Assembly (NCBI GenBank): GCA_025345505.1 | Contig: JANVCC010000021.1 | Coordinates: forward strand, 26,019,908 to 26,083,907 | From: Todiramphus chloris collaris | Lineage: Eukaryota; Chordata; Aves; Coraciiformes; Alcedinidae | DNA length: 64,000 nt | Direction: 5' to 3' | In this document: positions 57,401 to 63,560 of the stretch, one piece after another | How the letters are laid out: every line of letters begins with the position of its first letter | Position numbering within the stretch: the first letter of the stretch is position 1 | Position numbers and translations under genes: made by a program | Notes under the pieces: model-generated | What the model saw: only the letters and a program-made list of their open reading frames with translations | The model's database searches: none | Told to the model about the DNA's origin: nothing

Positions 57401-59129
57401 AGTAATGGAATTAAAATTTCCCTGTAATTTGCCTGAAGTTCAATAGCATATATTTTTAAGGCCTTTTAAAACATACCCAGATTACTTCAGGCCTCAGGGA
57501 AAACAGTGTTTGTAGGCTCTTAAGAAAACGCTCTACCAACATTTTTGTTCTTTGTTGCAAGGAAGAAGGAATGACTTTAGGACTTTGGCTGATTCCAAGT
57601 TATGGAATTCCAAGTTATTCCTGCATGGTGCAGGAAAAGAAGCGTGCTGAAAACCACCAACCAGTAAAGCTCTTGGCAACCGACTAGCATCCTAAAGGCA
57701 TACGTCACTCCTGAGAAGTCACAGGGTGCTAGGCATGTTTATCAGCTCTATGACAACCCCAATATATAATGTCCAAAAGCATGCAGAAATTGCCCAGGTT
57801 GTAAAACTTTCAAAACAAATATCCTAAATTTATTACAAGGGTTTTCCTAATCCTTTTTTTTAAGTCGTAACCTAGGAACAATCTGAAGATATGTATCAGC
57901 ATTTAGCTCTACATATACACAGAAGCACATGCCATTACTTCTGGGGACATTGCTTTCACTGCTCAAGTTGTAACATACAAACAGAAAGATAAACCAGGAT
58001 TTTGCTAGAAGACTGTATTAAGAATTCAAATTACAGATAGTAGAAAAGATTTCAGACTTCTATAATATGCTCTTACATACATAGCAAAGCCATGAAGTAC
58101 ACAGAACTGAAGAATTAAATTGAAACTTGACTGCGAGAAACAATCAATACCACCAATTAGGGCAGGGGGAAAACTTCTGCATCCTAAAAGATCATTTCTG
58201 TAGTGAAGATCAGGAAGGAAAAGAACAGACATTTAAACTGGACTCAGTGTTAACTGCAAAGCACTGAAGGCTGGTCAGGAAGACAGTGTGCTCGTGTGTG
58301 TTTGCGTGTGCACACACACGCAGAGGTTTGCTGAAGGTCAGGCTTCTGCACTTTACAGCCCCCTGGATCTAATCTTCAGTAAGCCAAGGTACACGTGTGT
58401 GCGTGTATACACACCCAGGCACACTGGCTTGAAGATGACAACACACATACATGACCTACACACGTGTGGGCCAGAAAGCTACGAGCTATTCAATATAACA
58501 AGGCTTTAGAGAAAAGACGCCCCTTCACTCCCAGGCACGTACCGACCAGCGACAAGGAACCCTAGCTCTTCCCTGACTCCGCAGCGAGGCAGGCGCGAAC
58601 CGCTGTCCTGCTCCGGCTGCGCGCCCCGGAGAGGCCGCCGCCCCCTCACCGGCGCGGGACGCGCTCGGGAAAACCCGCCGCCCCCTCACCGGCACCAATC
58701 GCCGAGGGAGGGGAAGGGGGCTGGCCGAAGGCGGTTTCCAGTGCAGGCTGGCAGCGCGGCCGAGGCCGGCCGGCCGCCCCTTCAGAGGCCGGGCACCAGG
58801 GCCGCCGGGGGGTGGGGTGGCGAGGGGGAGCAGCTCCCGCCGGGGCCGCGCCAGCCAGGCAAGGCCCAGCTGTCAGAGCCCCGGCGCCAGCGGGGCAGGG
58901 CAGAGGACGAGGCCACGCTCGGGCCCGTAGCGGCGCTGGAGAAACGCTAGAGGGTTTCCGTCCGAGCCCCACGCGTGGGAGTCGAGAACCGGGGCGGGGG
59001 GGGGGAGGGCGCCCCGGGCGCCCCCTCCCCCGCCCCGCCACCCTGACCCGGGGAGAAGAGAAAGGCGAGCGGGGCCGAGGACGCCACACTCACCACTCGG
59101 TATCGGCTGGCGGGCTGGTGGTGATCCAT
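16351..59129 (-). CDS. NDFIP2: NDFIP2, Nedd4 family interacting protein 2 (seven coding exons, 234 aa)
   Basis: Join on the minus strand: 59129-59094, 38855-38699, 37421-37294, 30206-30119, 23417-23293, 20246-20180, 16454-16351 (705 nt with stop). Every intron has GT-AG ends and the phases agree. The product begins [12 protein letters not shown]. It carries PPPY at residues 50-53 and 74-77, LPTY at 83-86, an Ala-rich stretch at 94-102, an acidic [16 protein letters not shown] block just before the membrane region, and three hydrophobic segments at about 130-152, 160-177 and 190-206. From family knowledge, the PY motifs bind WW domains of NEDD4-family HECT ligases (NEDD4, ITCH and others) and relieve their autoinhibition; the protein sits in Golgi and endosomal membranes with its N-terminus in the cytosol. 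I compared it with remembered human NDFIP2: exon order and most membrane-domain residues match, and the [16 protein letters not shown] block separates it from NDFIP1. Length is close to the human short form (about 242 aa). I chose this ATG because it matches the human internal Met, has A at -3 and G at +4, and no other in-frame ATG lies between it and the assembly gap. A longer N-terminal form is possible. Confidence 0.96.
16455..20179 (-). other. NDFIP2: NDFIP2 intron 6
   Basis: GTAAGT donor and CTTTCAG acceptor, phase 1. Contains A/C-rich tracts at about 17770-17802 and 18692-18733 and T runs near 17737 and 19285-19308. No CR1 or other gene seen. Confidence 0.9.
20180..20246 (-). CDS. NDFIP2: NDFIP2 coding exon 6 (loop and TM3)
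   Basis: Acceptor GAATTTCAG, donor CTTG-GTAAGT; phase 0 in, 1 out. Encodes residues 179-200, [11 protein letters not shown] then [11 protein letters not shown], the loop before TM3 and most of TM3. The aromatic-rich YWLWW is a family hallmark. Confidence 0.95.
20247..23292 (-). other. NDFIP2: NDFIP2 intron 5
   Basis: GTATGT donor and TTTCAG acceptor, phase 0. Apart from an A/C-rich tract at 21183-21262 I see nothing distinctive. Confidence 0.9.
21183..21262. repeat. A/C-rich low-complexity tract, NDFIP2 intron 5
   Basis: AAACAAACAAATC, AAAACAAAAC and CACAAAAAAAC units, ending in AAAAAAATAAAG. Confidence 0.9.
23293..23417 (-). CDS. NDFIP2: NDFIP2 coding exon 5 (TM1 and TM2)
   Basis: Acceptor TTTTATTTTATAG, donor CGG-GTATGT. 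Codon 137 (Met) is split A/TG across intron 4. Encodes residues 138-178: the remainder of TM1 ([16 protein letters not shown]), a short loop NTIAGRYGA, then TM2 ([15 protein letters not shown]). This is the most conserved exon and by itself separates NDFIP2 ([16 protein letters not shown]) from NDFIP1. Confidence 0.97.
23899..23940. repeat. 22-bp tandem duplication
   Basis: AATGTAGTACAGAAATGAA occurs at 23899-23917 and again at 23921-23939. NDFIP2 intron 4. Confidence 0.85.
24421..24452. repeat. Poly(A) run of 32
   Basis: Uninterrupted A on the plus strand in intron 4, preceded by GGGGGAAGGGGG and followed by GCTGTC. No source element seen upstream. Confidence 0.95.
24494..24670 (+). mobile_element. 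CR1 LINE fragment in NDFIP2 intron 4
   Basis: Contains CAGAACAGGCTGCCCAGAGA, TTCAAGGCCAGGCTGGATGG, GTCTAGTGGAAGG and CCATTCTATGG, a typical CR1 3' end. It lies antisense to NDFIP2. A 32-nt A run ends about 40 bp upstream. Confidence 0.92.
25154..25266. repeat. A/C-rich low-complexity tract, NDFIP2 intron 4
   Basis: The longest tract of this kind here, about 110 bp of CAAAAAAACAAAAC, AACCACCCC and AAAAAACCAAAA units. Minus strand is almost purely T, G. Confidence 0.92.
27110..27232 (+). mobile_element. CR1 LINE 3' terminus in NDFIP2 intron 4
   Basis: Short fragment with ATCTTAAAGATCTTATCCAA, then AAAATGATTCTGTGATTCGATTCTGTGA split as the terminal short repeats. The 5' part is too diverged to place its edge. 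Confidence 0.75.
28230..28275. repeat. A/C-rich low-complexity tract, NDFIP2 intron 4
   Basis: AAAACTAACAAAACAAAC followed by AAACCAACCAACAC. Confidence 0.85.
30119..30206 (-). CDS. NDFIP2: NDFIP2 coding exon 4 (pre-membrane block and start of TM1)
   Basis: Acceptor TGTAAATCCAG after a CACTAAC branch-site match; donor TTCA-GTAAGT; phase 0 in, 1 out. Encodes residues 108-136, [10 protein letters not shown] through GIFMLAFF. Human NDFIP2, as I recall it, has Ile-Gln between the QR of the previous exon and EEE. Here ATC CAG falls inside the acceptor, so those two residues seem to be lost. Confidence 0.93.
30207..37293 (-). other. NDFIP2: NDFIP2 intron 3
   Basis: GTAAGT donor and ATCCAG acceptor, phase 0. 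No CR1 recognised in about 7 kb. It holds a perfect 15-bp-stem inverted repeat (36262-36300), a pyrimidine-rich stretch at about 35010-35380, a short AAAT repeat at about 36849-36868 and a 15-bp tandem duplication near 32774-32803. Confidence 0.9.
36262..36300. repeat. Perfect inverted repeat, 15-bp arms, 9-nt loop
   Basis: GATTTGTGTAACATC at 36262-36276 and its exact reverse complement at 36286-36300, separated by TCCACTGGT. In NDFIP2 intron 3, so both strands could form the hairpin and the pre-mRNA would carry it. Pairing does not extend past the 15 bp. Confidence 0.95.
37294..37421 (-). CDS. NDFIP2: NDFIP2 coding exon 3 (second PPPY and LPTY motifs)
   Basis: Acceptor TTTATTTCAAACAG, donor CGA-GTAAGT. 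Encodes E65 (split codon) to R107, including [20 protein letters not shown], then an Ala-rich run (AAAMAAAAA). PPPY at 74-77 and LPTY at 83-86 are the second and third PY-type motifs. This block is nearly identical to human NDFIP2 as I recall it. Confidence 0.96.
37422..38698 (-). other. NDFIP2: NDFIP2 intron 2
   Basis: GTATTT donor and CAAACAG acceptor, phase 1. AT-rich, with a 14-nt T run near 38344-38358. I see no other feature. Confidence 0.9.
38699..38855 (-). CDS. NDFIP2: NDFIP2 coding exon 2 (first PPPY motif)
   Basis: Acceptor TTTTTCTTCGAAG, donor G-GTATTT, phase 0 in and 1 out. Encodes residues 13-64: LHNEDD, then a Ser/Thr/Gln/Pro-rich linker with several TQTPQT-like residues, then SPPPYCSI. 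The PPPY at 50-53 is the first WW-binding motif. The linker diverges from human while both ends are conserved, as expected for a disordered region. Confidence 0.95.
39785..40385 (-). mobile_element. CR1 LINE fragment in NDFIP2 intron 1
   Basis: Inverse of ORF2 3' sequence: an open frame on the minus strand at 40234-39953 reads [20 protein letters not shown] and [20 protein letters not shown], typical of the end of CR1 ORF2. The extreme 3' terminus is missing. Same orientation as NDFIP2, about 0.9 kb before exon 2. Confidence 0.93.
45406..47445 (-). mobile_element. Long 5'-truncated CR1 LINE with reverse-transcriptase remnants
   Basis: About 2 kb in intron 1, in the NDFIP2 orientation. The 3' terminus is at 45406 (inverted AGAATCATAGCATT). 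Minus-strand frames show ORF2 pieces in order: end of the endonuclease region ([27 protein letters not shown] at 47424-47218), the reverse-transcriptase block [17 protein letters not shown] with YGLDG (46665-46453), and the ORF2 end ([14 protein letters not shown], 45902-45672). Frames are broken by stops and shifts between pieces, so the copy is dead. Confidence 0.95.
45672..47424 (-). pseudogene. Broken CR1 ORF2 (endonuclease/reverse transcriptase)
   Basis: The open pieces at 47424-47218, 46665-46453, 46178-45990, 46026-45796 and 45902-45672 lie in different frames, giving a disrupted ORF2 missing most of the endonuclease and all of ORF1. A live copy would encode the enzyme for target-primed reverse transcription; this one cannot. 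Confidence 0.85.
50994..51133. repeat. Two A/C-rich tracts, NDFIP2 intron 1
   Basis: CAAAAACCAAAACAAACAAA at about 50995-51018 and CAACAACAAAAAAAA to about 51133, with 85 bp of ordinary sequence between. Confidence 0.85.
56644..56669. repeat. G-rich run (G12, 7-nt spacer, G7)
   Basis: Twelve G at 56644-56655, then ACGGACA, then seven G to 56669. Could form a quadruplex on the plus strand. Intron 1, about 2.4 kb from exon 1. Confidence 0.85.
58288..58465. repeat. Alternating CA/TG tracts
   Basis: GTGTGTGTTTGCGTGTGC, CACACACACGCAG, ACACGTGTGTGCGTGTATAC and ACACACGTGTGGG fall within 180 bp at the 5' edge of the CpG island. Alternating purine-pyrimidine sequence of this kind can form Z-DNA. Confidence 0.8.
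58635..58693. repeat. 19-bp exact direct repeat, 40-bp period, with donor-like core
   Basis: CCGCCGCCCCCTCACCGGC occurs at 58635-58653 and 58675-58693. On the minus strand each copy contains CCG-GTGAGG, a good match to a 5' splice donor, within the CpG island and downstream of exon 1. Either copy could end an alternative first exon, but there is no direct evidence. Confidence 0.8.
59094..59129 (-). CDS. NDFIP2: NDFIP2 coding exon 1 (short-form start)
   Basis: Encodes residues 1-12 ([12 protein letters not shown]). The donor is GTGAGT at 59093-59088, in phase 0. The start context is CCAGG-ATG-G. The frame stays open upstream of this ATG to the N gap, so the exon may be longer on the 5' side; the human gene has a long isoform that extends N-terminally from the equivalent Met. 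Confidence 0.93.
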
Positions 59130-59294
59130 CCTGGCCGCCCGCAGACGCGCACAGACGCGGTGGCAGCTTCTCCTCACCGGCCCCTCGGCCTTTCCCCCGC
59201 CCGCTCGCGCGGAGCCGCCGCCGCCCCGGCCCGCCCCGGCCCGCCCCGCCCCCACCAGGGGAGTCCCCGCCCTTGCCGCGTGACGCGCTGCCGC

Positions 59295-59401
59295 GCGCGT
59301 GCTCCTCCGCGCGTGCTCCTCCGCGCGTGCTCCTCCGCGCGTGCNNNNNNNNNNCGTGCTCCTCCGCGCGTGCTCCTCCGCGCGTGCTCCTCCGCGCGTG
59401 C
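59295..59401. repeat. 14-bp GC-rich tandem array (GCGCGTGCTCCTCC) interrupted by Ns
   Basis: Units start at 59295, 59309, 59323 and 59337 on the left and continue after the gap to about 59401, almost without variation. The array lies in the CpG island, about 170 bp upstream of the NDFIP2 short-form ATG, so it is in the 5' UTR or the N-terminal extension. Read on the minus strand it gives a 14-residue peptide period (TRGGARAEEHARRS). The unit is not a multiple of three, so each change in copy number shifts the frame. Confidence 0.95.
59345..59354. other. Assembly gap of 10 N inside the tandem array
   Basis: Ten Ns. The phase of the 14-bp unit on the two sides does not fit a 10-nt gap: a perfect array would need 9 nt, or 9 plus a multiple of 14. 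The Ns are therefore probably a placeholder for an unresolved number of copies. Confidence 0.95.
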
Positions 59402-59479
59402 CCCCGCAGCCCAGCCTCCCGGAGCCGGCGGCCGCGCGTGCGCGCAGCTCCTGTCGGGGCCGCGCCGAGGCGGCGAGCG

Positions 59480-59486
59480 CCATGTT
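59480..59486. promoter_or_regulatory. YY1-like CCATGTT element
   Basis: CCATGTT fits the YY1 core CCATNTT. Such elements often sit at transcription starts of TATA-less CpG promoters. Here it coincides with the plus-strand ATG at 59482 and a minus-strand ATG at 59483, sharing the palindrome CATG. Binding is an inference. Confidence 0.4.
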
Positions 59487-59968
59487 GGTGGCGGGGCTGG
59501 GCCGCGGCCCTTCCCTCGGGCTGTTCGCTGCTGTGTTCCGAAACGGTGCCGTGCTTAGCTGCTTGCGTCCGTGGGGTGAGAAGACACAGGGTGCGGCACC
59601 GAAGAGCTCCGTCGGACCTGGAGAGAAATCTTAAATGGGCATCTCCCTGTAACAGTTTGGCATCGTGGGCCTGTTTGCTCTCAGCGCCTTTGGAAAGTCA
59701 AAGCAAAGCACCGGGCTCTGATGAGAAAATGTGACTTTCTTCTCTCTTCCTTCTAAAACTGTAAATGTTTCTGTGTTTGCTTTTGACCTCCCGAGGTAGA
59801 AACAGCGGAAAACCCCTTCCGCTGTAGTGGCAGATCGGGTGAGGTTGACTCATTTCTAGGCCCCCAGACCGTCAAGAGGTGTACCTGTGGTACAGTCCGA
59901 AAGGGCTGTCGGTGCAGCTTCTTGCTGCGGTGGTGAGGAGTGCCTGCCCGTGTAGCAAAGCGTACTGA
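59482..59968 (+). CDS. Candidate divergent two-exon small ORF (64 codons), function unknown
   Basis: Exon 59482-59575 starts at an ATG with G at -3. It encodes 31 residues with three Arg and no acidic residue (MLVAGLGRGPSLGLFAAVF and following to LRPW), which resembles a mitochondrial presequence. The donor is G-GTGAG at 59576. An acceptor TCTAGGCCCCCAG ends at 59867; the joined frame goes on 59868-59968 as DRQEVYLWYSPKGLSVQLL and ends CSKAY-TGA. A TGA lies in that frame just upstream of the acceptor, so the second part needs the splice. GC richness lowers stop frequency, so the open frame alone is weak evidence. I recognise no family. It may be a divergent noncoding RNA from the NDFIP2 promoter (human has NDFIP2-AS1 in this position) with a chance ORF. 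Confidence 0.25.
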
Positions 59969-60308
59969 TCGGCAAGGTACAGGCTCTCAAGGTAAGCAGC
60001 TTCTTGGTGGTGTTAATGGCTTACACACAGAACCTGATCCTGCAGCCTGGATCATTGCCTTTATCCAGGCTGCTTGCTGGTATGGAGGCTGACCTGCATG
60101 CAGTCATTACTGACAAGCTGGGCGAGGACCTGAGGGAGTAAACTCCCAGTATGTGTGCGTAGGAGGGCGGAGAAGTGGAGAGTGAGCTCAAAGTTTTGTT
60201 TCTAGTTCTGGATGGGAGTGGGAGTGAAGCTATACAGGATTAGGAGGGGGAAGGAGGAGGAGGAGGTAGAAGTGTGAGGCTTTCTGTGTGCACCCAGGAC
60301 CTCCCTTG

Positions 60309-60366
60309 CAGCCCATATCTGGCTAATGCAGTGGTTACAGCCCGTATCTGGCTAATGCAGCAGTTA
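60309..60366. repeat. 29-bp tandem duplication, two copies
   Basis: Copies at 60309-60337 and 60338-60366 share CAGCCC, TATCTGGCTAATGCAG and GTTA, with 3 mismatches in 29. Upstream flank of NDFIP2. Confidence 0.9.
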
Positions 60367-60834
60367 CTAAGGTATTCAAAGAAAACAAGTTTGGGAAATA
60401 CTGGCCTGCTGTATTGTTCATTGCATTTGTTGTGTTCTTGATACAAGAACTCTGTTTTACATCGCAAGGCCTAACAGTCAGGAAACAAAGTTGGTAGAGA
60501 AATATAGGTTAGAAATGGATTAATGTTATTATTTTCCTTACAGGATTTCCTCCTTTTTCCTCTTTACCTCTATACATAATGAAAGTTTCTATGTTTAATT
60601 ATTCTGTCTTAAAAGGAACAGTTACTAATAAAGGTCACGTTGAGTTTAAGAATAGTCTGTACAGAGCACTGCACTGTGCTTCAGTTACCAAATAGGGGAA
60701 AATCTCTTAATTATACCAGATTTCATGGGAAATGGAATGTGGATCATTCATGTAATAGGTTTAACTTCTAGTGTCTTATATATCGTTGGTAACAATTTCC
60801 ACAGAGTAAACTGTTTCTGAAGTGTTGCATGTGA

Positions 60835-60958
60835 CATCATCAAGGTCAAGCTGCACAGGGCTTTGAGCAACCTGATCTAGTGGAAGGTGTCCCTGCCCAC
60901 AGCAGGGGGCTTGGAACTCGATGAACTCTAACTCAAACCATTTCATGATTCTATGATC
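60835..60958 (+). mobile_element. CR1 LINE 3' fragment
   Basis: Contains TCAAGCTGCACAGGGCTTTG, AGCAACCTGATCTAGTGGAA, CCCTGCCCACAGCAGGGGG and a terminal ATGATTCTATGATCT. Confidence 0.9.
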
Positions 60959-61244
60959 TCATCCCAGGAAGATGTCTCCTGAAAAGTGTTGTACAAATCA
61001 GAAATGGAGGGTTGATCTGAAATTTTGAAAATGTCACCTAATTTCCGTGGGGTTTTTTTAAGTGTTCTTTTGTGTCTCAGCTCTGTGGTGTACACTGTCC
61101 TAGAAACTCCACCTTGGGCACTAGTTAATAGCTACCAAACAGCATTTCAGTTGGTAAATGCTGGAATACACTTGAGTAAGCACTTACTAAGATGTAACTT
61201 TCAGGCTTTTTTACTTGTGCAAATCACTTCTTCTAAGGGAAGAA

Positions 61245-61786
61245 AGGACAGTGGGCAAGAACCAGAATGTATTAGACAAGTTAGAAAAGTACTGTGTGCA
61301 GTTCTGGGCTGCCCAGTTCATGAAGGACAGGAAACTGCTGGAGAGGGTACAGCAAAGGGCTACAAAGATGATTAGAGGACTAGAACTTCCCTCTCATGAG
61401 GAAAGGCTGAAGGAGTTTGGTCTTTTTAGTTAGGAGAAGAGAAGACTTGAAGGGGTATTTTATCAGTGCTTCTAAATACTTAATAATTGGGTGTCAGGAG
61501 GATGGGACCAGTCTTTTTTCAGTGGTGCCCAGTGACAGGATAAGAGGTAATGGACACAAACTTGAACATAGGAAGTTCCATCTAAACATGAGGAAGAACT
61601 TCTTTGAGGGTGATGGAGCACTGGAACAGGCTGCCCAGAGAGGTGGTGGAGTCTCCTCTGGAGACATTCAAACCCCACCTGGATGCGTTCCTGTGCCACC
61701 TGCTCCTGGTGAACCCGCCTTGGCAGAAGGGTTTGACTAGATGATCTCCAGAGGTCCCTTCCAACCCCTACCATTCTGTGATTCTG
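61245..61786 (+). mobile_element. CR1 LINE fragment
   Basis: Plus-strand frame gives [20 protein letters not shown] and [20 protein letters not shown], the end of ORF2. It is followed by the 3' region GAACAGGCTGCCCAGAGAGG, GGTCCCTTCCAACCCCTACC and ATTCTGTGATTCT. The 5' end is truncated. Confidence 0.93.
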
Positions 61787-62235
61787 GGGAAATTTTTCAT
61801 AGAGCTTTGTAAAAAAGTCAGCAGAGGCAGGGGCAGATTCAGTAGAGGCAGTCAAGATGTGTGTGGGGAGGGAGTTTCATACTTAGGGACAAATTCTGGC
61901 TAAGTGATACAACTTACGAGATACAGAGACTCAACTTCTTTTTCTTAAAGAAGATTATCAGTGTACTTACAGGAATTATCCTCTAAACAGACAATATGAC
62001 TAATTTAGGCTTTAGATGTATCCTTGTTTCAGTTCTTTGTCTTTCTGTAACTTGTAACTTTGTTTTTTTTTTTTAAAGCTATGTAGCTGGACAGGAAGCT
62101 GTGTCATTGTACTGCTAGAAGGCTGAAAAAGGAAGGTGACGCATTTAACTGTTTTATTCCAGGGGTTTTAACTATGACATAATATTAATCTATAATGCAA
62201 AGTAATCAGCACGCACTAAGGCACATTTAAATCAC

Positions 62236-62725
62236 AGGATGTTTGAGGTTGGAAGTGATTTCTGGAGACCATCTTATCTAACCCCCCTGCTCAAGCAGGG
62301 CCACATAGAGCGAGTTGTCCAGGACCATGTCCAGATGCTTTAGAATATCTCCAAGGATGGAGACTCCACAAACTTTCTGAGCAACCTGTGCCAGTGCTCA
62401 GTCATTCTCACAGTTAAAAAAAAAAAAAAAAAAAAAAGCGTTTCCTGACATTAAGAGGGAACCTTCTGTGGCTTAGGTTGTGCCCATTGCATCAGGTCCT
62501 GTCGCAGGCCGCCACTGAAAAGAGCCTGGCTCTATTCTCTTTGTGTCCTCCCTGCAGATATTTGTACACAATGATGAGATCCTCTCTGAGCCTTCTTTGC
62601 TCCAGGCAGAACAGTCTCAGGTCTCAGAAACTTTCCTCACTGGAGAGATGCTCCAGTCCCTTCATCACCTTGGTCACCCTTTGTTGAGCTCTCTCCAGTG
62701 TGTCCATGTCTCTCTCGTGCTCACT
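62236..62725 (-). mobile_element. CR1 LINE fragment with internal poly(A) expansion
   Basis: Starts at the inverted 3' end (ATCACAGGATGTTTGAGGTT) and runs through ACCCCCCTGCTCAAGCAGGG, GTGCCAGTGCTCAGTCATTC to CCTTTGTTGAGCTCTCTCC. It resembles the subfamily at 39785-40385. A 22-nt A run at 62416-62437 replaces a short A-rich spot present in the other copy. Confidence 0.92.
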
Positions 62726-62769
62726 TGTACAAAATACATACTGAATGTGTATTTCAGAACTGTTAGGAC

Positions 62770-63560
62770 TTAGATGAATATGTCATGTTGTTGAAAAGAC
62801 TTTAGTTTTAAATTACTTTTTTAGCTTAGCCTTCTTAAACTTTAAGGGCCTACAGTGACAGTAATGGTTAGCACTGTTTTCTGGATCCTGCAGTTAAGCT
62901 GTTTATTGTAAAAGATCTGCACTTAAAGTTTTCTAAATAGCATGTAAACAAAATAGTGTCAAAATGACATTTAAAAGGCTGTATATCTTCAGATTTTTAT
63001 AAGGAAAGAAGAGACTTAATGGCTGTTAGTCATCAAGTTTACTGCAGTTTAAACTTTGCTCCACCATGAAAATGAGCCAAGAAAAGAATCTTCTTGGGAG
63101 TAATGGCTGTTGCCAGCTCAGTTCTGTGAAAAGTTGACTTGACGGATGTGATCTGAATTCAGACAAGTCTGAACGCAGTTGCACAAAGGCAAGCAGTACA
63201 AGGCTGTGAGCAATTTTCAGCTTCTTTTTCAGTCATTATTCCATCACTGGCCAGCAAATAAGAATGCACTGTGTTTAACTTGTCACTACTTCACCTGTGT
63301 AAGCCTACTCAAATTCTTACGGTTTCTGGTGGAACTTACATAATAGGTAGATTTCAGAACTAGGTTCATTTTATCTTAATAAACATACATAAAACCAATA
63401 CTGCATGTTTATGTTACAGTTTTGTATTGTTTTAAGGAAATATGCTTACTGTCTTATTTTGCTTGCTGTACCATATAAAGAATTTACAATAAAAGCTGTA
63501 CATTTCTATCCAAAAACTGAATAAAAGAAAATAAAATTCAATTTTTGTAGCTTCATTTTG
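62770..63560 (+). other. 3'-UTR-like stretch with clustered poly(A) signals on the plus strand
   Basis: No repeat or long frame. Plus-strand AATAAA hexamers lie at 63378-63383, 63488-63493, 63520-63525 and 63530-63535. The last is followed by TTTTTGTAG and a T/G-rich stretch (TTTTGTAAGCGTTGGTTTTC). This would suit the end of a plus-strand transcript starting in the CpG island about 4 kb upstream. Inference only. Confidence 0.35.

Larger units (their letters stand above)
38856..59093 (-). other. NDFIP2: NDFIP2 intron 1 (about 20 kb)
   Basis: Donor GTGAGT at 59093-59088, acceptor ending AG at 38857-38856. It holds two minus-orientation CR1 elements (39785-40385 and 45406-47445), A/C-rich tracts near 51.0-51.13 kb, a poly-T of 17 at 52605-52621, a G-rich run at 56644-56669, CA/TG alternations at 58.29-58.46 kb and an unidentified 170-codon open frame at 52914-53426. 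No other exon was recognised. Confidence 0.9.
58560..59640. promoter_or_regulatory. NDFIP2: CpG island promoter of NDFIP2, probably bidirectional
   Basis: Base composition switches abruptly from AT-rich to CpG-dense at about 58.56 kb and back at about 59.64 kb. The island covers NDFIP2 exon 1 and its donor. It lacks a visible TATA box and has clustered GC boxes (CCCGCCCC and CCGCCCC at about 59218-59256), a TGACGCG CRE-like half site at 59281-59287 and a CCATGTT element at 59480-59486. A good donor on the plus strand (GTGAG at 59576) inside the island suggests divergent transcription. Confidence 0.85.

Noticed and set aside
58646..59558. Long Arg/Pro/Ala/Gly-rich frames on both strands of the CpG island
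   Set aside because: GC-rich DNA lacks stop codons. Only the frame leading into MDHHQP and the plus-strand ATG at 59482 have splice or homology support.
59482..59575. First exon of RBM26, the neighbouring gene in the human order
   Set aside because: The peptide does not resemble the RBM26 N-terminus as I recall it, and in human RBM26 lies tens of kilobases away from NDFIP2.
61025..61740. Several plus-strand frames of about 100 codons
   Set aside because: These are CR1 ORF2 and 3' sequence, not a host gene.
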